This document shows positions 1 through 5,220 of a stretch of 10,039 nt of DNA, piece after piece. A program made the translations under genes and the position numbers. Within the stretch, counting starts at the first letter, position 1. Every line of letters starts with the position of its first letter. Location of the stretch: positions 1 through 10,039 of the forward strand of contig CALBAX010000075.1 of the NCBI GenBank assembly GCA_937926875.1, written 5' to 3'. The stretch comes from an uncultured Desulfovibrio sp. Its GTDB lineage: Bacteria; Desulfobacterota; Desulfovibrionia; Desulfovibrionales; Desulfovibrionaceae. A model generated the notes under the pieces. The model made no database searches and was not told the DNA's origin. It saw nothing but the letters and a program-made list of their open reading frames with translations.

Positions 1-6
1 CTGATC

Positions 7-357
7 ATGCGCCTTGCAGAATGTGAGGCGGTTTACCGGACAGGACGCTCACAGGAAGAGCTGGCCCTGCTGGCCGACATTTGGGCCCAGGACCTGGAAG
101 GGCAGGGCAGGGAGGCCGTGGGCCGGGCCTTCGTGCTGCACCGGCAGGAATCCGGCCGTTTCCCCTGCCCGGCGGACATCCTGCGCCTGCTGCCCCGTTG
201 CCGCCGTGCCGAGAGACAGCAGGACGCGGCGGCCCTGCCGGTGGAGACAGTGGCCGTGGGGCCCCGCTCGCACCGCGACATGGCCCGCCTGTTGTTGCAG
301 GCCCTGCGCGGGGACAGCGAGGCCCGGAACGAGATGCAGCGCCTGCGGGTGCAGTAG
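7..357 (+). CDS. Phage replication-type protein, helicase-loader-like (tentative)
   Basis: This encodes a small soluble protein of 116 residues from the first visible ATG. Only six bases precede it and they stay open in frame, so the true start may lie outside the window. The N-terminal half has a tryptophan (W26) in a helix, then a second helix, then FPCPADI (residues 52-58). That layout recalls small phage helicase loaders of the G39P kind and related replication proteins, which carry a helical repeat followed by an 'FP.PADI' turn. The C-terminal half is arginine-rich and charged, with no recognisable catalytic motif. If the resemblance is real, the protein would help load a replicative helicase at the phage origin. 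Its position just left of the late genes fits the end of an early or replication operon. The family assignment rests on pattern memory only; the reading frame itself is well supported by codon use. Confidence 0.55.
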   Translation: MRLAECEAVYRTGRSQEELALLADIWAQDLEGQGREAVGRAFVLHRQESGRFPCPADILRLLPRCRRAERQQDAAALPVETVAVGPRSHRDMARLLLQALRGDSEARNEMQRLRVQ

Positions 358-425
358 GGGCAGGGATGGACAGGACAGAAGGCTTTCAACGACGCCAAGC
401 GGGCGGAAGATAAGGACAGGTGAGT

Positions 426-665
426 ATGGCTGATATGCAGCAGACAGTCCCGCAGGTCTCAGGCCAGTGGGCAGGGGTGGCCTATGTGCCACAAATTTTG
501 AGAAGTATGGTGGAAATCAAAAAAGTCTTTCGTGTCAGTGAAGAAACCGTACAACAGTGGATTCTTCGAGGTGCCCCAATTGTTGTTGAATATGACGGGA
601 GGAAAAAAAGATACAGCACAGAAGTTATTAGACTTCAAATCTGGAGAGAAAAGAGCGCAAGTTGA
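426..665 (+). CDS. Small helix-turn-helix DNA-binding protein
   Basis: This is a 79-residue protein from the ATG; an in-frame GTG at 420 would add two residues. AAGG at 412-415 serves either start. The first 20 or so residues are a polar, glutamine-rich leader. The rest looks like one compact winged helix-turn-helix of the excisionase/Nu1 type: a helix ending in VEIKKVF, the core RVSEETVQQWILRGAP, then a basic wing with YDGRKKRYS and a closing helix. Such proteins act in phages as small terminase-like DNA-binding subunits or transcription regulators. A separate small terminase candidate sits beside the large subunit further right, so a regulatory role is more likely here; this is inference. 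GC content falls abruptly at about 490, so the DNA-binding part has the composition of the AT-rich island while the leader matches the phage. Its 3' end overlaps the convergent island gene by 38 bases. Confidence 0.7.
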   Translation: MADMQQTVPQVSGQWAGVAYVPQILRSMVEIKKVFRVSEETVQQWILRGAPIVVEYDGRKKRYSTEVIRLQIWREKSAS

Positions 666-1338
666 CTTGTGGAGACTCGTCTACTTTTTCTCTAATACGA
701 TTTAATTTTAATACAATTTCGTCGTAATCATTAAAAATTGAAATTGTTTCATTTATAACCTTATTGTAATTTACACACATATTTTTTATTTTTTTTATTT
801 TATATTCTATATCATATTGTATGCTATCTGTATTTTTTATCTTTAATTTTTTCATATCTTCTATGTTGTGAATAAATATTTCAAACATTCTTATACATGG
901 TGTTGGTGATTGATACATTATATTTTGGAAAGTTCCCAATGCTGTATGTAAATTTTTATCTATTGTAGACACATTATCATTATAATGTGTAATAAGTATT
1001 GCTTTTTCGTTGTTATCAATGCCTGAATCGTTAATTTTTTTAAGTATTCCTCAAGTTTATTAGCTGAATAAACTGTCATTTCAAGAGAGAATAGAAGAGA
1101 ATGAATTATAAATAAAATTTCATCTCTGTTATTTTTTGTAGGTATAGCAATTGTATATATGTAAAATAGATATGATGAAAATATACCACAAGCAATACTT
1201 AGAACTGCGTTCCACCAAGATGCAGGATTTGATTGAAATATATATATAATAATAGATACTATCGATAATGCAAATAAAATTATAAAAAAGTTATACGACC
1301 ATTCATTTTCGATAAAAATATATAGTAAATTTGTTCAT
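628..1338 (-). pseudogene. Two-helix membrane protein gene with two frame breaks (moron)
   Basis: The gene reads leftward. AAAGG at 1350-1346 lies seven bases before an ATG at 1338, but that frame (MNKFTIYFYRK) stops at 1303. A second frame, shifted near the T5 run at 1318-1314, continues as IENEWSYNFF and stays open to a stop at 962-960; it has no ATG, GTG or TTG until well inside. At the A7 run (1041-1035) a -1 shift joins it to a third frame (INDSGIDNNEK), open to the stop at 630-628. Joined, the product is about 235 residues. It has a hydrophobic helix near residues 15-35 (IILFALSIVSIIIYIF), a second near 45-68 (VLSIACGIFSSYLFYIYTIA), then a long charged, helical, probably cytoplasmic domain rich in Lys, Asn and Ile. 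I do not recognise the family. A prophage-borne membrane protein of this shape could be a superinfection-exclusion or abortive-infection factor, which is speculation. A GTG at 972 could start the C-terminal part alone. Confidence 0.6.
1035..1041 (-). other. A7 slippery heptamer at frame junction
   Basis: On the - strand the upstream frame reads TTA AAA AAA TTA, so the heptamer A AAA AAA sits in the phase required for -1 ribosomal slippage (X XXY YYZ). A one-base backward slip gives AAA AAA ATT AAC and enters the downstream frame exactly where protein-like sequence resumes (KKINDSG). A7 runs can also cause transcriptional slippage or replication-slippage mutation. I see no convincing stimulatory stem-loop just downstream. 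Confidence 0.5.
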
Positions 1339-1345
1339 CTCAGCG

Positions 1346-1350
1346 CCTTT
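1346..1350 (-). promoter_or_regulatory. Ribosome binding site of the island membrane gene
   Basis: AAAGG on the - strand is followed by a seven-base spacer and ATG at 1338. This decides the intended start of the island gene, because the longer membrane frame has no standard start codon of its own. It implies that the break near 1314-1318 is a frame lesion and not a later start. Confidence 0.5.
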
Positions 1351-1437
1351 ATTTTAAAATAGACGGTGTCAAGCGGCTTTTTTCATCCGCCGCTATCCTT
1401 ATCTTTCCTCCGTTATCCCGTCAAATAATCCCATGCT

Positions 1438-1469
1438 ACGCTTCCGGCAAAACCCCGGAGGCGTTTTTT
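1438..1469 (+). terminator. Terminator-like hairpin overlapping the endolysin ribosome binding site
   Basis: Bases 1438-1447 (ACGCTTCCGG) pair with 1455-1464 (CCGGAGGCGT) to give a 10-bp stem with one G-U pair and a seven-base loop. A run of six T residues (1464-1469) follows, the form of an intrinsic terminator. The ATG of the endolysin begins at the next base. The 3' arm contains GGAGG (1457-1461), which is also the Shine-Dalgarno site eight bases before that ATG. The element could end read-through from the left, hold back lysis-gene translation, or both. A CCTCCG at 1407-1412 could pair with CGGAGG at 1456-1461 as an alternative fold. Confidence 0.65.
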
Positions 1470-2063
1470 ATGTCCGACAACTTCCACCGCGCCCATGCCT
1501 TCACCGCCCATTGGGAGGGCGGCTTTTCCGACCATCCCGCCGACACCGGTGGCCTGACGGCCTACGGGGCCTCGCTCAAGTTCGTGCAGGGCATCGCCGC
1601 GACCCAGCAGGGCCGCGACTGGTTGCAGCGCATCGGCTTCCGTCTGCCCGTCAACAAGGCCTCCATGCGTTCCGTGACGCCGGATATGGCCGAGGCCATG
1701 TTTAAGCGCGAGTTCTGGGACCGGCTGCGTCTGGACGACATGCCGTTCCGGCCCGCCTGCGCCCTGTACGACGCCGCCGTCAACAGTGGCTGTGCCCAGT
1801 CCGTCAAGCTGGCCCAGCGCGGCTACAACGCCTGTGTGGGCCCCTACGGCGTGAAGATCGAGGTGGACGGCATCCTGGGGCCCCGGACGCGGGCATCGCT
1901 GGCCTGTGACACGGACGCCCTGATCCGGGCCGTCATCCAGGCGCGCCGCGCTTTCTACGAGGGGCTGGCCCGCGACAAGCCTTCGCAGGCCGTTTTCCTG
2001 GAGGGCTGGCTCAACCGGGCCGATGCCCTGGAAAAGTTCCTGCTGGCGCAGAGGAGGGCGTGA
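1470..2063 (+). CDS. GH108 endolysin (N-acetylmuramidase) with peptidoglycan-binding domain
   Basis: This 197-residue protein is the phage lysozyme that cuts the glycan strand of host peptidoglycan at lysis. The N-terminal catalytic domain of glycoside hydrolase family 108 is marked by HWEGGF (residues 14-19), with E16 as the expected catalytic glutamate, followed by DHPADTGGLTAYG (21-33), the family's usual 'DP.D.GG.T.YG' element. The C-terminal part (about 95-190) fits the peptidoglycan-binding domain that usually accompanies GH108, including VDGILGP at 132-138. No signal peptide is visible, so export should depend on the holin encoded next. The start is fixed by GGAGG eight bases upstream, and that site is buried in a terminator-like hairpin. 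The stop overlaps the holin start. Length and domain order are normal for the family. Confidence 0.93.
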   Translation: MSDNFHRAHAFTAHWEGGFSDHPADTGGLTAYGASLKFVQGIAATQQGRDWLQRIGFRLPVNKASMRSVTPDMAEAMFKREFWDRLRLDDMPFRPACALYDAAVNSGCAQSVKLAQRGYNACVGPYGVKIEVDGILGPRTRASLACDTDALIRAVIQARRAFYEGLARDKPSQAVFLEGWLNRADALEKFLLAQRRA

Positions 2064-2356
2064 TGGGCTGGCTTTCCGCATTGCTGGGCCTGGGCGGAAA
2101 GGCCCTGGAGAAGATCCTGCCCGACCGTGCCCGGCTCCAGCAACAGCAGATGGAGATCAACGCCGAGACGGAACGCACCAGCGGCGGACGCATGACGCCG
2201 CGCAAGCTGCTCATGTACCTGCTGGCCGTGGCTGCGGGCTGGGAGCTGCTGCTGCGGCCCGTCATCGCCACCTACTGGCCCGACGTGCTGCTGCCGCCCA
2301 GCATGGGCAAGGAACTGTGGCTGGCCGTATCGGCCATGTTCGGCATGGGCTTTTAG
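2063..2356 (+). CDS. Three-transmembrane holin (GTA_holin_3TM type)
   Basis: This 97-residue inner-membrane protein would form the lesion that lets the endolysin reach the cell wall. The N-terminus is an amphipathic/hydrophobic segment with LLGLGGKALEKILPD, then a charged stretch (RARLQQQQMEINAETE), then two hydrophobic segments: about 52-72 (LLMYLLAVAAGWELLLRP) and 82-96 (LWLAVSAMFGMGF). This order, including the 'GGLGSK.LDKVIPD'-like start and the arginine-proline turn in the middle, is typical of the 3TM holins of gene transfer agents and many prophages. The ATG shares its first base with the last base of the endolysin stop, with GGAGG at 2053-2057, so the two are translationally coupled. 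A GTG at 2060 is a less likely start. Confidence 0.82.
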   Translation: MGWLSALLGLGGKALEKILPDRARLQQQQMEINAETERTSGGRMTPRKLLMYLLAVAAGWELLLRPVIATYWPDVLLPPSMGKELWLAVSAMFGMGF

Positions 2357-2364
2357 GAGGGGGC

Positions 2365-2622
2365 ATGGACAACGGGCATTTCATCACCGTCCTGCTGGGC
2401 GTGATCTTCGGCCTGTGGGTACTGCTGCTGGGGGTGGGCGGCTACTGCCTCAAGCGCATCAGCGACAAGCTGGACGACCTGGTGGTGCATCGCGAGGGAT
2501 GCATCATGGCCTTTGCCGACCGTGACGGGAACTCCCGCGACCACCGGGAGTTCTTTCGCCGTACCGATGACCATGAGCGCCGTCTGACCCGCCTGGAAGC
2601 GGAATGGGAAAGGAAGGGGTAG
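2365..2622 (+). CDS. Small one-helix membrane protein of the lysis cassette
   Basis: This 85-residue protein has one strongly hydrophobic helix at about residues 6-29 (FITVLLGVIFGLWVLLLGVG), followed by a charged, arginine- and glutamate-rich helical tail with coiled-coil character (REFFRRTDDHERRLTRLEAEWE). The start is chosen at the ATG after AGGAGG (2355-2360). Its place between holin and small terminase suggests a lysis accessory role, such as a holin partner or a short inner-membrane spanin. No separate lipoprotein (outer spanin) with a lipobox could be found in or beside it, which weakens the spanin idea. The family is not recognised. Confidence 0.7.
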   Translation: MDNGHFITVLLGVIFGLWVLLLGVGGYCLKRISDKLDDLVVHREGCIMAFADRDGNSRDHREFFRRTDDHERRLTRLEAEWERKG

Positions 2623-2625
2623 GGG

Positions 2626-3087
2626 ATGGCTGTCCGTTACGACTGGGAGACCATCCGGGCCGAATTCGAGGCCGGGGCGACCATGGGGGCGCTTTCCCGC
2701 AGGCATGGCGTCAACAAAGCCGCCATCAGCCGGCGGGCCCGGAAGGAAGGATGGACGGCCGACCTGACCGACGTGGTGAACCGCAGGGCCGAGGCAAAGG
2801 TCAACGGGACGGTCAACGCCGTTGACCCTCAAAAAAAGGCCGCGGCGGTAGAGGCTGCCGCAGCGAGGAAGGCCGCCGTCATCAGCGAGCAGCGGGAGGC
2901 GTGGGGCGGGTTCAAGACCGAAGTGCGCGCGGCTCTGGACGCCAACGACTTCGACCGCCTCAAGTGTCTGAAGATCGCATCGGAAGCATTGCGTAATGCC
3001 CAGGAATGCGAGCGCAAGGCCTGGGGCATCCAGGACAAGGCAGAGACCGAGGTCTCCGGCGGCCTCAGCATCACATGGGAGAAATAG
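2626..3087 (+). CDS. Terminase small subunit
   Basis: This 153-residue protein should bind the phage packaging site and present DNA to the large terminase. An N-terminal helix-turn-helix is visible at residues 6-43: WETIRAEFEAG, then GALSRRHGVNKAAISRRARKEGW. This is the pattern of terminase small subunits that recognise DNA through a resolvase-like fold. A basic/alanine-rich linker follows, with helical segments towards the C-terminus that probably form the oligomerisation region. The stop is two bases before the large subunit start, which supports the assignment strongly. GGGG lies just before the ATG, three bases after the previous stop. Confidence 0.85.
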   Translation: MAVRYDWETIRAEFEAGATMGALSRRHGVNKAAISRRARKEGWTADLTDVVNRRAEAKVNGTVNAVDPQKKAAAVEAAAARKAAVISEQREAWGGFKTEVRAALDANDFDRLKCLKIASEALRNAQECERKAWGIQDKAETEVSGGLSITWEK

Positions 3088-3089
3088 CC

Positions 3090-4454
3090 ATGCGTGTCAC
3101 CATCCCCTACAAGCCCCGTTACCCTGGCGTCCATGAAGCTCTGGAGGAACACCGGTTTTCCGTCCTTGTAGCGCACCGGCGTTTCGGCAAGACCGTGCTG
3201 GTCATCAACCATCTGCTCAAGCAGGCGCTGCTCTGCGACAAGCCGCGGGGCTCCTTTGCGTATGTGGGGCCGTTGCGCAACCAGGCCAAGAACGTGGCCT
3301 GGGATTACCTTAAGCATTATTCGGCCGCCATCCCCGGCCGTCAGGTCAATGAGTCGGAGCTGTGCATACTGGTGCCGTCCCGGGCCGGGACGGCTAAGAT
3401 CCGTGTTTTCGGTGCGGACAATCCTGACGCCCTGCGCGGCCTGTATTTCGACTGTGTGGTCATGGACGAGGTGGCGCAGATGAAGCCCGAGGTCTGGGGC
3501 GAGGTGGTGCAGCCCGCTCTTGCCGATCGCAGGGGCAGCGCTGTGTTCATCGGTACGCCCAAGGGGGCGAATCTGTTTGCCGAACTCTACCAGCGCGGCA
3601 TGGCGGCCCAGGCCCAGGGAGACGCTGCCTGGTGTGCGCTCTCCTATCCTGTCACGTCCACGGATGTCTTGCCGGCCGAGGACGTGGAGCGTCTGCGCCG
3701 GGAGCTTTCCGACAATGCTTTCCGTCAGGAGATGCTCTGCGACTTCACGGCCAGCTCCGACGACATCCTCATCCCGTTGCCCGACGTGCTGGAGGCCGAG
3801 GCCCGGCAGCTGGCATGGGACGATGTGGGCGGCATGCCCGTCATCCTGGGCGTGGACGTGGCCCGCTTCGGGGCCGACAGCAGCGTCATCGTCAGACGGC
3901 AGGGGCTCAAGGCCGACGGGCCGGTGGTCATGCGCGGGCTGGACAACATGCAGCTGGCCGACAGGGTGGCCGCCGCCATCATGGAGCACCGCCCCCACGC
4001 CGTGTTCATCGACGCCGGGCAGGGGCAGGGCGTCATCGACCGCCTGCGCCAGCTGGGCCACGATGTCATTGAGGTGCCTTTCGGCGGCAAGCCGTTGCAG
4101 GAAAGGCGCTTTGCCAACCGGCGTTCCGAGATGTGGTACGGCCTGCGCCAGTGGCTCAAGTCCGGCGGCAAGCTGCCGGATGAAGGGGACGACGTGCCCC
4201 GCCTGCGGGCGGAGCTCTCGGCCCCCCTGTACTGGTACGACGCCGCGGGCCGCATGGTGCTGGAGCCCAAGGACAAGATCAAGGAGCGCCTGGGGGCTTC
4301 GCCGGACATCGCCGACGCCCTGGCCCTGACCTTTGCCGCGCCCGTGGCCCTGCCGGAGCCTGGGCAGGAGATGTTCCTGCCGGAACAGGCCCGTGATGCC
4401 CACGGCTTTTTGTTCAGCTGGGATGGAGGAGAGGACGATGCTCGCCCCTGGTAG
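3090..4454 (+). CDS. terL: Terminase large subunit (packaging ATPase-nuclease)
   Basis: This 454-residue protein is the motor that pumps phage DNA into the prohead and cuts the concatemer. The ATPase domain shows a Walker A variant AHRRFGKT (residues 28-35), Walker B CVVMDE (122-127) and the coupling motif FIGTPKG (153-159). The RNase H-like nuclease domain starts at about residue 250 with GVDVARFGADSS, where D256 is the first metal ligand. It continues with VFIDAGQG (D308), and DIADALAL near 406-413 supplies the last acidic positions. All catalytic features look intact and the length is normal. The ATG at 3090 is preferred over an upstream in-frame ATG at 3006 because that one lies inside the small subunit gene, and GGAGA precedes 3090. 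The end overlaps the next gene by 17 bases. Confidence 0.96.
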   Translation: MRVTIPYKPRYPGVHEALEEHRFSVLVAHRRFGKTVLVINHLLKQALLCDKPRGSFAYVGPLRNQAKNVAWDYLKHYSAAIPGRQVNESELCILVPSRAGTAKIRVFGADNPDALRGLYFDCVVMDEVAQMKPEVWGEVVQPALADRRGSAVFIGTPKGANLFAELYQRGMAAQAQGDAAWCALSYPVTSTDVLPAEDVERLRRELSDNAFRQEMLCDFTASSDDILIPLPDVLEAEARQLAWDDVGGMPVILGVDVARFGADSSVIVRRQGLKADGPVVMRGLDNMQLADRVAAAIMEHRPHAVFIDAGQGQGVIDRLRQLGHDVIEVPFGGKPLQERRFANRRSEMWYGLRQWLKSGGKLPDEGDDVPRLRAELSAPLYWYDAAGRMVLEPKDKIKERLGASPDIADALALTFAAPVALPEPGQEMFLPEQARDAHGFLFSWDGGEDDARPW

Positions 4455-4962
4455 TCAGCATGCCTACCGCTTCATCCAGGCGGATACGCCGGAGTTGCGG
4501 CGTCTGCCCTGGGCCAGGATGCAAGACGAGGGGCTGGCCCATGCCGTGCTCTGGGACCGGGCCGAACCCACGGTGCTGGACTGGCTGGACACGGTCTCGC
4601 CGCGCACCACCCTGACGGGCCTTGCCTTCGATGATGTCCGGGAAGGGCGGCTGGCAGGGGCCCTGTGGGTGGTTCCCGCCGGCCTGAGCGGTACGGTGCA
4701 TTTCGTCATCTTTCGGGACTGGCAGCATGACAGTCTCCGTCTGGGGCGCGAGGCCGTGGCCTGGATATTCCGCACCTGGCCCCTGCGTTCCCTGCTGGCC
4801 GCCTATCCCGCTTCGTACCGGCACCTGCACCGCTTCATGGCGGGACTTGGGTTCACGCTTTGGCCGCAGCGCCTGCGCGGCGGCTGCCACATGCCCGGTC
4901 CGGGTGCCCCGGCACGCTGCCGGGACATGGCCTTTGCCAGCCTGGACCGCAACGATCTTTGA
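4438..4962 (+). CDS. GNAT-like phage protein between terminase and portal
   Basis: This 174-residue soluble protein starts at the ATG preceded by GGAGGAGAGG, inside the end of the terminase gene. Its middle and C-terminal parts resemble a GNAT acetyltransferase fold: a strand with LAGALWVVPAG, a strand VHFVIFRD, a helix LGREAVAWIF, then RSLLAAYPASYRHLHRFMAGLGF, which recalls the GNAT motif in which a helix leads to 'N..A...Y.K.GF'. The classic acetyl-CoA loop (Q/R-x-x-G-x-G/A) is not obvious, so catalysis is doubtful. T7-like and related podoviruses often carry GNAT-fold proteins near terminase and portal genes, some as virion or internal proteins. Its location supports a head-assembly or ejected-protein role. 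The function is inferred, not shown. Confidence 0.6.
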   Translation: MLAPGSQHAYRFIQADTPELRRLPWARMQDEGLAHAVLWDRAEPTVLDWLDTVSPRTTLTGLAFDDVREGRLAGALWVVPAGLSGTVHFVIFRDWQHDSLRLGREAVAWIFRTWPLRSLLAAYPASYRHLHRFMAGLGFTLWPQRLRGGCHMPGPGAPARCRDMAFASLDRNDL

Positions 4963-4971
4963 GGAGGGGAT

Positions 4972-5217
4972 ATGGGGAGCGTCGTTTCGTCGATCTTTGG
5001 CGGCGGGCAGTCTTCGGGGCCGTCGGTCATCACCTATGAGGCGGAAGAGGCACCGCGCGAGGCCGAACAGGAAGCGGAAAGCCAGTCCATCCGTGACGAG
5101 GAGCAGCGCAAGCTCCGCCGCCGGCAGCAGATGGGCGGCACGGTACTGACTTCGCCCCTGGGGACTTCGGGCGGTGTCGCCAGCGCCGGCTCCAGCCTGC
5201 TGGGGCGCATGGGGTAG
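4972..5217 (+). CDS. Small conserved virion-associated protein
   Basis: This 81-residue protein follows GAGGAGGGG with a short spacer. It has a glycine/serine-rich start (MGSVVSSIFGGG), a strongly charged central helix rich in Glu, Arg and Gln (about 23-53), and a C-terminal segment GGTVLTSPLGTSGG that ends in SSLLGRMG. Short proteins with a charged helix and a 'T.LTSPLG...G...LLG' tail are common just before podovirus portal genes, where they are annotated only as hypothetical or virion proteins. A structural or assembly role is therefore likely, but no mechanism is known to me. There is no membrane segment or signal peptide. Confidence 0.7.
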   Translation: MGSVVSSIFGGGQSSGPSVITYEAEEAPREAEQEAESQSIRDEEQRKLRRRQQMGGTVLTSPLGTSGGVASAGSSLLGRMG

Positions 5218-5220
5218 ACC

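Larger units (their letters stand above)
490..1365. other. AT-rich island (probable acquired DNA)
   Basis: Composition shifts from the GC-rich phage background to about 40% GC between 490 and 665, and to roughly 20-30% GC between 700 and 1340, judged by eye row by row. It returns to high GC from about 1365. The island holds the DNA-binding half of the helix-turn-helix gene on the + strand and a leftward membrane protein gene on the - strand. No transposase, direct repeat or inverted terminal repeat is visible at its edges, so it is not a recognisable insertion sequence. It looks like a moron: accessory DNA of different origin placed between early and late phage genes. Confidence 0.75.

Noticed and set aside
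366..413. Short frame between the first two genes
   Set aside because: It has only 15 codons, no convincing ribosome site, and nothing protein-like; the gap is ordinary intergenic sequence.
1331..1360. Possible + strand promoter TTGTTC, 18-base gap, TAAAAT
   Set aside because: Only half of the -35 box fits and any AT-rich stretch would give such a match; the TAAAAT also belongs to the palindrome ATTTTAAAAT at 1351-1360. It remains possible but is not supported well enough to list.
1344..1372. TTGACA on the - strand at 1372-1367 as promoter of the island gene
   Set aside because: The -35 box is perfect but the AT-rich candidates for the -10 box (TATTTT, TAAAAT) lie only 5 and 10 bases downstream, and nothing fits at 16-18 bases.
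1372..1394. Inverted repeat AGCGGC/GCCGCT as a second terminator
   Set aside because: The stem is only 6 bp with an 11-base loop and the T run lies in the loop, not after the stem.
661..1400. Insertion sequence as explanation for the AT-rich island
   Set aside because: No transposase-like protein, terminal inverted repeats or target duplication could be found at the edges.
2604..2825. Overlapping + strand frame considered as a nested outer spanin
   Set aside because: It has no signal sequence or lipobox cysteine and is Gly/Arg-rich, so it is a shadow of the small terminase gene.
3520..4329. Overlapping + strand frame of 269 codons inside the large terminase gene
   Set aside because: The product is a low-complexity Ser/Pro/Trp/Arg mixture and the terminase frame over the same bases has all its catalytic motifs.
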